40,671 nucleotides of DNA from assembly GCA_002315825.1 (NCBI GenBank), contig DCIC01000016.1:1-40671 (forward strand). Reading direction: 5' to 3'. This document shows, in pieces, positions 31,794 through 40,063 of this stretch. The stretch's first letter is position 1, and every line of letters starts with the position of its first letter. The notes under the pieces are model-generated. The model saw only the letters and a list, made by a program, of their open reading frames with translations, ran no database searches and was not told the DNA's origin. Position numbers and translations under genes: made by a program. The DNA comes from Bacteroidales bacterium UBA1736 (GTDB lineage Bacteria; Bacteroidota; Bacteroidia; Bacteroidales; UBA932).

Positions 31794-32714
31794 ATGACTG
31801 TCAAGAAGGTATCGAGAGTCCTTTTGGATTATGTGATCCTGATTGTGGCGTCTTGGTTTTTCGCTCTCTCGTGGGAGGGGTTTATGATACCCAACGGGAT
31901 GTCCGCAGGCGGAGTTATGGGTCTGTGTACAGTTATTCAGTTTGCGACAAGCGGGCTCATTCAAGCCTCCAGTACGTATTTCGTCATCAATGCATTGTTG
32001 CTTTTGATGGCAGTGATTTTCGTTGGGGTGAGTTTCGGTATCCGAACGGTTTTCTGTATTGTCGTATCATCATTCCTTATGAAGTGCCTTGGTGCAATGC
32101 CGGCGCTTCACAGCACTTTCGGAGAGTTCTTCTATGTTAAGGAAACTCTCTTGATTCCAGTGATTGCAGGATTTCTTGAGGCATTGGGCATAGGCCTTAT
32201 TATGAGATATGGGGGAAGTACCGGAGGTACAGATATCATTGCGCTGATTATCAATAAGTACTGGCCGATATCCTTGAGCAGGGTGTTCTTGGTGTCAGAC
32301 TTGATTGTCATCACTCTTGTCTTGTTTCTTCCGGACAAGACCTTTTCCGATATGTTGTACGGACTGGTTGAGGTTATTACCTTTACAGTTGTGATTGAGG
32401 CAGTTGTGGGAGGTAGGAAGGACTCATATCAGCTGATGATTTTCTCATCGAAGCATACTGAAATTGCCGACCACGTCATTTCCAATATGGACCGTGGTGT
32501 AACAGTCCTTAAGGCAAAGGGATGGTATACGAAGTCCGAAAAGGATGTCCTTCTGGTCATCATTGACCGCAAGCAGATGCCTCAATTCTCACGATACATA
32601 AAGGAAGTTGACCCTAGAGCCTTTATGACTGTCTCTCAGGTAGGTAATGTGTATGGAGAAGGTTTTGAAACCATCAGGGCCGGAATCAAAAGTGAGTTAA
32701 AAAAAGATAATTGA
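31794..32714 (+). CDS. YitT family membrane protein (first of a tandem pair)
   Basis: 306 residues with about six transmembrane helices, including the family G-G-S-T-G-G-T-D-I-I-A-L-I-I-N motif (about residue 140). The C-terminal soluble DUF2179 domain (about 215-300) has R-G-V-T-V-L-K-A-K-G-W-Y. YitT proteins are conserved but their transport substrate is unknown. It starts one base after leuS and the next YitT gene starts one base after its stop, so the three are probably cotranscribed. Confidence 0.88.
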   Translation: MTVKKVSRVLLDYVILIVASWFFALSWEGFMIPNGMSAGGVMGLCTVIQFATSGLIQASSTYFVINALLLLMAVIFVGVSFGIRTVFCIVVSSFLMKCLGAMPALHSTFGEFFYVKETLLIPVIAGFLEALGIGLIMRYGGSTGGTDIIALIINKYWPISLSRVFLVSDLIVITLVLFLPDKTFSDMLYGLVEVITFTVVIEAVVGGRKDSYQLMIFSSKHTEIADHVISNMDRGVTVLKAKGWYTKSEKDVLLVIIDRKQMPQFSRYIKEVDPRAFMTVSQVGNVYGEGFETIRAGIKSELKKDN

Positions 32715-32715
32715 T

Positions 32716-33660
32716 ATGATTAGTGGCAGAACAATTCTGACCGGGATCAAAGAGTACGTACTTATTACTGTCGGCATTTTGAGCTATGTCCTGGGCTGGA
32801 CTATTTTCCTTGTCCCCAACAACCTTGTGGGTGGAGGAGTTACCGGTATGGCTTCCATAGTCCAGTATGCATCTAACGGTGCAATCAAGCTGGGTGTCAC
32901 TTATTTCTTCGTAAATGTAGCTCTGCTTATCCTGGCTCTCTTTACGCTGGGAAAGAATTTCGGTGTCAAGAGCGTCTATGCAATCATAATAGCTTCTATT
33001 GGCCTGAATGTGTTCCAGTCGTTGATCCCGTCCGGAATCATCACTTCTCTCGCTCTTGAAAATGGTAAACTGATGTCCACAATCATCGGAGGAATAACAT
33101 CTGGTATTGGTATCGGAATGACTATGAGCCAGGGAGGAAGCACTGGAGGTACTGATATCGTCGCTCTTGTCGTAAACAAGTATAGGAATGTTTCTCCCGG
33201 GCGTATGATCCTGATGATTGACGTCGTTATCATCGGATCTTCTATCCTTGTCCCTTCATACACCCCGTCCGGAGATCTACTGCCTCTTTCTGAGAAGATT
33301 ACCACAATCGTTTATGGTTTTATTCTCATTGTAGTCAACAGTACGGTTCTGGATCTCTATGTGTCCGGATCCAGACAGTCCGTCCAGGTATTCGTCTGGT
33401 CCAAGCATTATGCTGAGATTGCGGATATGATAACAGGGGAGCTTCATAGAGGTGTGACTGTACTTGATGGGAAGGGTTGGTACACCAAAGCTCCCACGCA
33501 GGTGGTGATGGTGCTGACACGTAAGTCGGATCTCAACCTTATGCTCAGAATGGTGAAAAATATTGATTCCGATGCATTCGTTTCCGTCGCATCGGTGACT
33601 GGGGTTTATGGCCGTGGTTTTGACTCGATCAAAGGATCGAAATCCCCCAAAAAGTCATAA
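32716..33660 (+). CDS. YitT family membrane protein (second of a tandem pair)
   Basis: 314 residues with the same layout as its neighbour: several membrane helices, G-G-S-T-G-G-T-D-I-V-A-L-V-V-N (about residue 140) and a C-terminal DUF2179 domain with R-G-V-T-V-L-D-G-K-G-W-Y. The pair looks like an old duplication, since the motifs match but much of the membrane sequence has diverged. The two copies could form a heteromeric carrier or handle different substrates. The C-terminus is basic (K-S-P-K-K-S). Confidence 0.88.
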   Translation: MISGRTILTGIKEYVLITVGILSYVLGWTIFLVPNNLVGGGVTGMASIVQYASNGAIKLGVTYFFVNVALLILALFTLGKNFGVKSVYAIIIASIGLNVFQSLIPSGIITSLALENGKLMSTIIGGITSGIGIGMTMSQGGSTGGTDIVALVVNKYRNVSPGRMILMIDVVIIGSSILVPSYTPSGDLLPLSEKITTIVYGFILIVVNSTVLDLYVSGSRQSVQVFVWSKHYAEIADMITGELHRGVTVLDGKGWYTKAPTQVVMVLTRKSDLNLMLRMVKNIDSDAFVSVASVTGVYGRGFDSIKGSKSPKKS

Positions 33661-33679
33661 AAAAACCATAAAAAAATTT

Positions 33680-33699
33680 AGACCACTTTTCAGACCACT
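33680..33699. repeat. Tandem 8-bp direct repeat upstream of the AraC-family gene
   Basis: AGACCACT at 33680-33687 and again at 33692-33699, a 12-bp period. The similar bases continue beyond the core (ttTC and cTTa). The pair ends about 20 bases before a TAAATTGC box, over the -33 region, which suits an AraC-type operator. Confidence 0.5.
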
Positions 33700-33719
33700 C
33701 TTAAAATTGTTCGTTTTCA

Positions 33720-33727
33720 TAAATTGC
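33720..33727 (+). promoter_or_regulatory. Candidate -7 element for the AraC-family gene
   Basis: TAAATTGC resembles TAnnTTTG with a mismatch, 25 bases before the ATG at 33753. Mismatched boxes are expected where an activator is required. Confidence 0.3.
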
Positions 33728-33752
33728 CGGTGTTCAAATAAACACATCAATT

Positions 33753-34697
33753 ATGAAAACGTTCTTCTTTATCATTTCTTTATCGGGATTAGTCATTCTT
33801 TTGACTATTGACATTCTTTGTGGCGCCGGCGGGACTCTGCTTGACAGCATTTCTATGGATTTGTTGTATGCAGATGCCGTTTTATTGTTTATGCCGATGC
33901 CTCACGAGCGGCAGGGCAAATCGATTTCTTTTGTCCTGCCTTTTGTTTTGCTTGCCGTCTGTATTTTGTTTTCTATTGTCCATATGAAACAATATTTGAC
34001 GGTGATTCTGATCGCATTCATTGCTTTCGATATGATTGTGAGAATGCGGGCAAAATTCTCCAAAGTCAGAGACCTTTTCAAAAGCAATGAGGTTTGGAAC
34101 AATGTCTTGGATTATGTCAATCTTTTCAATGCTTTTCTTGTAATTATGTTGGTATCATTAAATTTTACGCATCCCTTTGCGAAGTGTATGGTGATTCTGG
34201 TTCAAGTGGCACTTGTCCCGATTGTCTTTTTTCAGAAAATCAATGGAAAGACTGTCATTCTTAGGAATCGTAAAGAAAAATTGATCAAATCAATAGCCAA
34301 TGCCAATCTTCGGGACCCCAAGGATTATGATGACAGCTCTGAAAACAGGAGAATGGGTGCTTTGTATAAGATGGCTACTGAATATATGGAGAATAAACGA
34401 CCCTATCTGGATGACAAATTCAGTCTGGAGTCTTTTTCCAGAATGCTTTTTACCAATAAGGTTTATCTGTCCCGCACGGTGAACGTCTTGTCGGGAAGAA
34501 ACTTCAGACAATTTGTCAATCATTATCGTGTGCGTTATTCCACGGACCTGTTCAAGCAGGATCCCAGATTGAAGGTTGAAGAACTGGCAATGATGTCAGG
34601 CTTCCATACTGTGGTTTCCTACAATATGGCCTTCAGACTCTTTATGGATGAGACGCCGAGCGAGTGGATGCGAAGATACAGATCAACCTTGCTTTAG
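33753..34697 (+). CDS. Membrane-anchored AraC family transcriptional regulator
   Basis: 314 residues. The N-terminal half has five or six hydrophobic segments (about 3-25, 34-50, 57-77, 80-98, 120-138, 143-161). The C-terminal part (about 205-314) is an AraC-type double helix-turn-helix, with F-S-L-E-S-F-S-R-M-L-F-T-N-K-V-Y-L-S-R in the first HTH and V-E-E-L-A-M-M-S-G-F and P-S-E-W-M-R-R-Y in the second. This one-component, membrane-bound layout resembles the LytTR protein at 19431. The signal and targets are unknown. The direct repeats just upstream could be its own operator. Codon use looks AT-richer than in the neighbours. Confidence 0.85.
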   Translation: MKTFFFIISLSGLVILLTIDILCGAGGTLLDSISMDLLYADAVLLFMPMPHERQGKSISFVLPFVLLAVCILFSIVHMKQYLTVILIAFIAFDMIVRMRAKFSKVRDLFKSNEVWNNVLDYVNLFNAFLVIMLVSLNFTHPFAKCMVILVQVALVPIVFFQKINGKTVILRNRKEKLIKSIANANLRDPKDYDDSSENRRMGALYKMATEYMENKRPYLDDKFSLESFSRMLFTNKVYLSRTVNVLSGRNFRQFVNHYRVRYSTDLFKQDPRLKVEELAMMSGFHTVVSYNMAFRLFMDETPSEWMRRYRSTLL

Positions 34698-34709
34698 AAG
34701 TTCCTTTTC

Positions 34710-35411
34710 TTAGATGCCCTTCCAGTCACGGGGGGCAGGAATACTGAACTCCATCTCTGTCTTTTTGACCGGATGAACGAAATGAATGCTATGGGCTTGC
34801 AGGCAGATACCGCCGTCCGGGTTGGATCTGGGTGCTCCGTATTTGAGGTCCCCCTTGATGGGGCATCCTATGTGTGCAAGTTGACAGCGTATCTGGTGGT
34901 GACGTCCGGTCAATAGTTCGACTTCGAGAAGGTGATATCTCTCGGTACTTTTGATGTAGTGATATCTGAGCTTCGCAAGTTTGGCTTGACCTGCCTTGGA
35001 GGTGGTGATGTAGGATTTGTTCATTTTCTCGTTCCTGCCCATCCAGTCTTCAAGAAGCTTCTCGTCTTCTGTCGGTTTTTCACAGCACAGAGCCCAGTAG
35101 GTTTTGTGGACGGCCCCTTCCCTGAACATTTCCGAAAGCCTTTCCATCGCTTTTGAAGTCTTGGCAAAAATACATAAGCCGCTCACGGGCCGGTCCAGTC
35201 TGTGAGGTATGCCCATATATACTTTTCCGGGTTTGGAGTCTCTCTTTGCAATGAAAGCCTTGAGCGTCTCTGCCAGGCATTCGTCACCGGTCTTGTCTGA
35301 TTGCACTATCTCTCCGACATTCTTGTTAAAGATAAGAATGTGATTGTCTTCGTATATTATGCGTTTTGCGACATCATCTGTCTCTATGTCCGGGAGAATT
35401 CTATATTCCAT
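34710..35411 (-). CDS. RluA family pseudouridine synthase
   Basis: 233 residues. The catalytic motif is H-R-L-D-R-P-V-S-G with Asp73 (RluA/RluC/RluD family), followed by the family's L-L-T-G-R-H-H-Q-I-R. It isomerises uridine in rRNA or tRNA. There is no N-terminal S4 domain, which is unlike RluC/RluD and closer to the shorter RluA-like members, so the target site is uncertain. It ends 12 bases after the convergent AraC gene, and a TAACTTTG box is 20 bases upstream of its ATG. Confidence 0.9.
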   Translation of the reverse strand: MEYRILPDIETDDVAKRIIYEDNHILIFNKNVGEIVQSDKTGDECLAETLKAFIAKRDSKPGKVYMGIPHRLDRPVSGLCIFAKTSKAMERLSEMFREGAVHKTYWALCCEKPTEDEKLLEDWMGRNEKMNKSYITTSKAGQAKLAKLRYHYIKSTERYHLLEVELLTGRHHQIRCQLAHIGCPIKGDLKYGAPRSNPDGGICLQAHSIHFVHPVKKTEMEFSIPAPRDWKGI

Positions 35412-35431
35412 TCCTCTTGTTCTTTACAGGG

Positions 35432-35439
35432 CAAAGTTA
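35432..35439 (-). promoter_or_regulatory. -7 promoter element for the RluA-family gene
   Basis: On the minus strand this reads TAACTTTG, a full TAnnTTTG match 20 bases before the ATG at 35411. Confidence 0.55.
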
Positions 35440-35489
35440 ACTATTGTTTATGACAAAATGGCAGAAAATCTTACTTGGCATAGGATTAG

Positions 35490-35497
35490 TAATTTTG
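35490..35497 (+). promoter_or_regulatory. Candidate -7 promoter element for dnaK
   Basis: TAATTTTG, a full TAnnTTTG match 42 bases before the ATG at 35540. The rest of the 128-base gap to the divergent RluA gene is AT-rich. I saw no CIRCE element or other recognisable heat-shock operator in it. Confidence 0.5.
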
Positions 35498-35539
35498 ATG
35501 ACGTCAACAAAATTGATATAAAATTAAAAAATATAGATT

Positions 35540-37435
35540 ATGGGAAAAATTATTGGAATTGATCTTGGTACGACAAATTCATGTGTATCAGTTATGGAAG
35601 GCAATCAGCCTACCGTTATCATCAATGAGGAGGGCACCCGTACAACTCCTTCCGTTGTAGCATTCACCGATGGAGGCGAGAGGAAGGTGGGCAATGCCGC
35701 AAAGCGTCAGTCAATCACTAATCCAAAGAATACGGTCTTCTCCATCAAGAGATTTATGGGCGAGAAGTATGATCAGGTGTCAAAAGAAGTTGCGAGAGTT
35801 CCTTATTCAGTAGTCAAAGGTGACAACAATACTCCCCGCGTGGATATCAACGGGAGACTTTATACACCGCAGGAGATTTCTGCCATTATTCTTCAAAAGA
35901 TGAAGAAGATTGCAGAGGATTATCTCCGTCAGGATGTGACAGAGGCTGTCATTACAGTGCCTGCATATTTCTCCGATTCACAGCGTCAGGCTACCAAGGA
36001 GGCCGGCAAGATCGCGGGTCTCGATGTCAAGAGAATTATCAATGAGCCTACAGCCGCGGCTCTTGCATATGGTCTTGACAAGAAGAACAAGAATATGAAG
36101 GTGGCAGTGTATGACCTTGGTGGCGGTACCTTCGATATTTCCATCCTTGAGTTGGGTGACGGTGTATTCGAGGTTAAGTCAACGAATGGTGACACTCATC
36201 TCGGAGGAGATGATTTCGATCAGGTAATAATTGACTGGCTTGCTTCAGAGTTTGCATCAGAGAATGGCGGGATAGACCTCAAGAAGGATCCTATGGCTCT
36301 CCAGCGTCTCAAGGAGGCAGCCGAAAAGGCAAAGATCGAGCTTTCCAACCAGACATCAGCGGAAATCAATCTGCCATACATAATGCCGGTTGACGGTATC
36401 CCCAAGCACCTTGTCAAGACTCTTTCAAGAGCGAAGTTTGAGATGCTTTGTGATGAACTCTTCCAGAGAAGCATCGAGCCTTGTCGCAAGGCGCTTTCAG
36501 ATGCTCATTTCTCTGCTTCAGACATTGACGAGGTTCTCCTTGTAGGAGGTTCCACCCGAATTCCCAAGATTCAGGAACTGGTGAAGAACTTCTTTGGGAA
36601 AGAGCCCAACAAGAGTGTCAATCCCGATGAGGTTGTTGCAATCGGTGCTTCAATCCAGGGCGGAGTTCTTGCAGGTGATGTCAAGGATGTACTTCTTCTC
36701 GATGTTACACCTCTTAGCCTTGGTATAGAGACACTTGGCGGTGTGATGACCAAATTGATCGAGAGCAATACCACAATTCCTGTTCACAAGGATCAGGTAT
36801 TCTCCACAGCTGCTGACAATCAGCCTTCAGTTGAGATCAGAGTGCTCCAGGGTGAGCGTCCGATGGCTAAGGATAACAAGCAGATTGGCGTATTCCACCT
36901 CGATGGCATTGCACCTGCACCTCGCGGAATACCTCAGATTGAGGTCAGCTTTGATATCGATACCAATGGTATCCTCAGTGTGTCTGCAAAGGACAAGGCT
37001 ACCGGCAAGGAGCAGAAGATCCGTATCGAGGCATCATCAGGACTCAGCGATGACGAGATTCAGAAGATGCGCGATGAGGCTAAAGCCAATGAGGCTGCTG
37101 ACAAGGCCGAGAAGGAGAGAGTTGACAAAATCAACAACGCAGACGGTCTTTGCTTCCAGTGCGAGAAATTCATCAAGGAGAATGGCGACAAGATTCCTGC
37201 AGACAAGAAGAGTGCAGTGGAAGGTCCTCTCGCTTCTTTGAAGGATGCTGTCAAGGCTCAGAATATTGAGGATATTGACAAGTATACCGAGGAGATCAAT
37301 AAGGTTATGGGTGAACTCTATCAGAGTATGTCCGGAGCACAGCAGGGTGGCCCTCAGGGCGGTCCCGGATTCGATCCCAATGCGGGTGGCCCTCAAGGTG
37401 GTCCTCAGGGTCCAGAAGCACCTGACGAGCAATAA
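35540..37435 (+). CDS. dnaK: Chaperone protein DnaK (Hsp70)
   Basis: 631 residues. The N-terminal ATPase domain starts G-I-D-L-G-T-T-N-S-C-V and continues with V-Y-D-L-G-G-G-T-F-D (about 193-202). The substrate-binding domain begins near residue 390 (D-V-T-P-L-S-L-G-I-E-T-L-G-G), followed by the helical lid. The C-terminal tail is a repeated Gly-Pro-Gln stretch ending in A-P-D-E-Q, rather than the E-E-V-D/K ending I expect. dnaK is alone here, without grpE or dnaJ, which is normal in many Bacteroidetes. A strong hairpin follows the stop. Confidence 0.97.
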   Translation: MGKIIGIDLGTTNSCVSVMEGNQPTVIINEEGTRTTPSVVAFTDGGERKVGNAAKRQSITNPKNTVFSIKRFMGEKYDQVSKEVARVPYSVVKGDNNTPRVDINGRLYTPQEISAIILQKMKKIAEDYLRQDVTEAVITVPAYFSDSQRQATKEAGKIAGLDVKRIINEPTAAALAYGLDKKNKNMKVAVYDLGGGTFDISILELGDGVFEVKSTNGDTHLGGDDFDQVIIDWLASEFASENGGIDLKKDPMALQRLKEAAEKAKIELSNQTSAEINLPYIMPVDGIPKHLVKTLSRAKFEMLCDELFQRSIEPCRKALSDAHFSASDIDEVLLVGGSTRIPKIQELVKNFFGKEPNKSVNPDEVVAIGASIQGGVLAGDVKDVLLLDVTPLSLGIETLGGVMTKLIESNTTIPVHKDQVFSTAADNQPSVEIRVLQGERPMAKDNKQIGVFHLDGIAPAPRGIPQIEVSFDIDTNGILSVSAKDKATGKEQKIRIEASSGLSDDEIQKMRDEAKANEAADKAEKERVDKINNADGLCFQCEKFIKENGDKIPADKKSAVEGPLASLKDAVKAQNIEDIDKYTEEINKVMGELYQSMSGAQQGGPQGGPGFDPNAGGPQGGPQGPEAPDEQ

Positions 37436-37481
37436 TCATTAAGAGCTGGATCCTCGAAGAGCCGGGGATAATACACCAGAA

Positions 37482-37543
37482 GGAGACTCTTAGCTTTGCA
37501 ATGTCTATAGTCAATTGCAAGGGTAAGAGTCTCCCTCTTTTAG
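37482..37543 (+). terminator. Strong rho-independent terminator after dnaK
   Basis: GGAGACTCTTA (37482-37492) pairs perfectly with TAAGAGTCTCC (37524-37534). The stem continues with TTGCAA on both sides (37496-37501 and 37515-37520), giving roughly 20 bp with one mismatch and a loop of about a dozen bases. CTCTTTTAG follows. The T-rich side favours dnaK; the opposite strand lacks a T-run. Confidence 0.7.
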
Positions 37544-37558
37544 ATTCTTGTTAACGGG

Positions 37559-38878
37559 TTAACAGCCTTTCTGATTGAAAAGAGCAGAAGCGCGATTAAT
37601 CGCAGCGGCGCAGATAAGAGCAATGGTCTCACCAATCCAGAAGGAGTGCCAGATGGAAATCACGTCTGTCTTGGCAATTATGAACATCACAATAGCCACG
37701 GTCATTGTATGGAAGAAGGCGATTATCATTGCCGGGACAGTGCGCTGCCTTACGAGCAAGGTGACCTCGAAGACGTATGACAAGCCAAATCCTGGCATAC
37801 AAGGGGCGAATAATCTCAGAGCATATACAGCTTCATCATAGATTGATGCATCCGAATCAAGATTGAACAGAGAAATAATCCAACCGGGGAATAGCTCAAC
37901 AATGATAAAGACGAGAATGCTCATACTGCCTATGATTATTGCGGATCGACGAACCATCCGGGAGAATGACTTGTTGTCTCCTGCTCCCAGTGTCATTCCT
38001 CCGATACCTTGCAAGGCCTGCCCTGTTCCTCCCAAGAATAGATTGACAACCAGTAACAGATTCATCGTGACAGATTGGATAGCAAGGCCGCATACACTCT
38101 TTTGCTCAAGTAGCATATTGTTTACAAATAGAAGTCTGAAAAACATAAAGAGTGTATCTATGACAAGAGGCATACCTACGAACAATGCCATCTTTTTGTC
38201 AATCATTCCCATATTCTCCCAATTCAGAGCAAGTCGGCAACTCGAATCGCGGAAATGAATTAGCGCGACTCCTATGCCGACAATATATCCGACTACGCTT
38301 GCCCACGCGGCACCGGCTATACCCATATTGAGGTATTTCATAAATACGATGTCGAGGGAAAGATTGACAATATTCGAAACGATTACCGCAACGGCCACGA
38401 GCTTTGGCGCGTTGTCTGTCCTTACAAAAGCATTCAATCCGAACATCATCAACATTATTCCGCTGGTACTGATGAGTATGCGTCCGTAAGTGACAGCGTC
38501 TGTGTAGATGCTGGGGTCGTTGCTTGTAAATGTTGCGATCTTATCTATGAATATAAGACCTACGGCCATAAGGATGATCGCAGTAATGGTGTTCAGGAAT
38601 ATTGAAAGAGTGAAATGTCCCCTGATTTTGAAATCTTCACCGGAGCCTATGGCATAGGCCACCAGCATTGCGCATCCAGTATTCAAGAACACTGTCAGTG
38701 AGAATACCAGTTGGTTGATGGGTTGTAGTGAAGTTATGGCTGCAAGCCCGACCGGTCCGAGAATCTGTCCCGCTATGATGCTGTCAACGATCATAGACAA
38801 TGTTGAGGCAAGGTTTGCCAGGACTGCCGCAATCAGGAAGGATTTAAATTGACTTAAGATATCGTTTTTCTGATTCAT
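37559..38878 (-). CDS. MATE family efflux transporter (second copy)
   Basis: 439 residues, about 12 membrane helices, of the MATE/DinF type (opening region I-V-D-S-I-I-A-G-Q-I-L-G-P-V-G-L-A-A-I). It differs strongly from the MATE protein at 5174-6577 and belongs to a different subgroup. It exports an unknown cation or metabolite. It is the last gene of the minus-strand run after nadD and the esterase, 13 bases after the esterase stop. A short TTAAC/GTTAA inverted repeat overlaps its stop codon. Confidence 0.9.
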   Translation of the reverse strand: MNQKNDILSQFKSFLIAAVLANLASTLSMIVDSIIAGQILGPVGLAAITSLQPINQLVFSLTVFLNTGCAMLVAYAIGSGEDFKIRGHFTLSIFLNTITAIILMAVGLIFIDKIATFTSNDPSIYTDAVTYGRILISTSGIMLMMFGLNAFVRTDNAPKLVAVAVIVSNIVNLSLDIVFMKYLNMGIAGAAWASVVGYIVGIGVALIHFRDSSCRLALNWENMGMIDKKMALFVGMPLVIDTLFMFFRLLFVNNMLLEQKSVCGLAIQSVTMNLLLVVNLFLGGTGQALQGIGGMTLGAGDNKSFSRMVRRSAIIIGSMSILVFIIVELFPGWIISLFNLDSDASIYDEAVYALRLFAPCMPGFGLSYVFEVTLLVRQRTVPAMIIAFFHTMTVAIVMFIIAKTDVISIWHSFWIGETIALICAAAINRASALFNQKGC

Positions 38879-38891
38879 CTGAAAACAAAAT

Positions 38892-40043
38892 TTATTTGAA
38901 TAAACGAGAAGCGAAACTTGTCAGACTCTCTCTCCATACGTGCCACTCGTGTGCGCCCTTGAAATGCTCGTAATATACATTTTTGTAGCCCTTACCCACC
39001 AGCTGGCTTACAAAGCTCTCGTTGCCTCCGATTCTGGGATCAGTCTCACCGCAGGAGAAATAGAGAAGGTCATAATTATTGTATTTTGCCGGGTTGGAAA
39101 TGAGTCCGGGCATTTCGGCTTCGGGGTCAAAAGGATCCATTCCTGCACCGCTTCCACCGATGAGTCCGGAGCTGAAAATGCCGATGGCGCAGAAAAGGTC
39201 GCCGTGGCGGAAACCTTCATAGAAGGACTGTCCGCCTCCCATCGAAAGTCCGGCTATGGCACGTCCTTTTCTTGACTTTATGACATTGTATTTCTTCTCC
39301 ACGAAAGGAATGATGTCGGCAGTGAGCGAAGCGTAATTGTCAAAGCGTTTTGCTGACGTTGCAGTGTTGGCATTGTCTGGGATCTGAAGCGTAGGTGATG
39401 CATACTGGCTGGGATTGCCGTTGGGCATAACAACAATCATTTCCTTAGCCAGACCCCTCTGTATAAGATTGTCCATAATCTGTCTCGTCCTTCCCAGCTC
39501 GGCCCAGGCACTTTCGTCTCCGCCGCCGCCGTGGAGCAGATACAGTACGGGATATTTTTTGTTCTTGTTGTCTCTGTCATAGCCATAAGGGGTATAGATG
39601 AACATACGTCTGTCCATATTGTTTGTGGCGGATCTGTACCAGACTTCCTCCAGATTGCCCCTTCGGAAAGCTTCTTTATACATATCTCCATTGGCGCCAT
39701 CGATAATAACGGCATTCATATAGTTTGAGACATCTCTTACCACAAAAATGTTGGAAGGGTCAAGAACTTTTACTCCGTCAACGAAAAAGTTATAGAAATA
39801 CATTTCGGATTCGGGGCGGGGGAGTGACACTGACCATATTCCTTTTTCTCCTTTCTCCATATCAACTTGCTTTGAACCGTAGTCGGCCAGCCAGGAAGGG
39901 TTGACTTTTACTTGGGTGGCATATGGAGCGAAGAGTCTGAAGATTACAGATGAGTCCGTAACTTCGGGAGATATTGTCTTCTGGGCCGATGCGCTGAATC
40001 CTATCAGACACAATGTCGCGATGATTGTTATCAGTTTTTTCAT
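38892..40043 (-). CDS. Secreted esterase (carbohydrate esterase family 1-like, with N-terminal E-set domain)
   Basis: 383 residues from the ATG at 40043, where the signal peptide (ending A-S-A-Q) begins; an upstream ATG at 40067 would overlap nadD. Residues about 25-105 look like a CBM48/E-set domain (V-I-F-R-L-F-A-P-Y-A-T-Q-V). Residues about 125-380 form an esterase domain with L-L-H-G-G-G-G and nucleophile elbow G-L-S-M-G (S267), plus a likely His in G-A-H-E-W-H-V-W. This layout is shared with feruloyl and acetyl-xylan esterases that act on plant polysaccharides. Substrate remains a guess. Confidence 0.87.
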   Translation of the reverse strand: MKKLITIIATLCLIGFSASAQKTISPEVTDSSVIFRLFAPYATQVKVNPSWLADYGSKQVDMEKGEKGIWSVSLPRPESEMYFYNFFVDGVKVLDPSNIFVVRDVSNYMNAVIIDGANGDMYKEAFRRGNLEEVWYRSATNNMDRRMFIYTPYGYDRDNKNKKYPVLYLLHGGGGDESAWAELGRTRQIMDNLIQRGLAKEMIVVMPNGNPSQYASPTLQIPDNANTATSAKRFDNYASLTADIIPFVEKKYNVIKSRKGRAIAGLSMGGGQSFYEGFRHGDLFCAIGIFSSGLIGGSGAGMDPFDPEAEMPGLISNPAKYNNYDLLYFSCGETDPRIGGNESFVSQLVGKGYKNVYYEHFKGAHEWHVWRESLTSFASRLFK

Positions 40044-40063
40044 TGATATTGGTATTATTGGTT

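Noticed and set aside
35412..35539. CIRCE or other heat-shock operator upstream of dnaK
   Set aside because: I found no inverted repeat of the expected type in this 128-base gap, only AT-rich sequence and -7 boxes.
37491..37498. TAGCTTTG as a promoter for a plus-strand gene
   Set aside because: It is inside the dnaK terminator stem and no plus-strand gene follows. I kept it only as part of the stem-loop finding.
37551..37562. TTAAC-GG-GTTAA inverted repeat as an attachment or operator site
   Set aside because: It is very short, AT-rich and overlaps the MATE stop codon, so chance is the simplest explanation.
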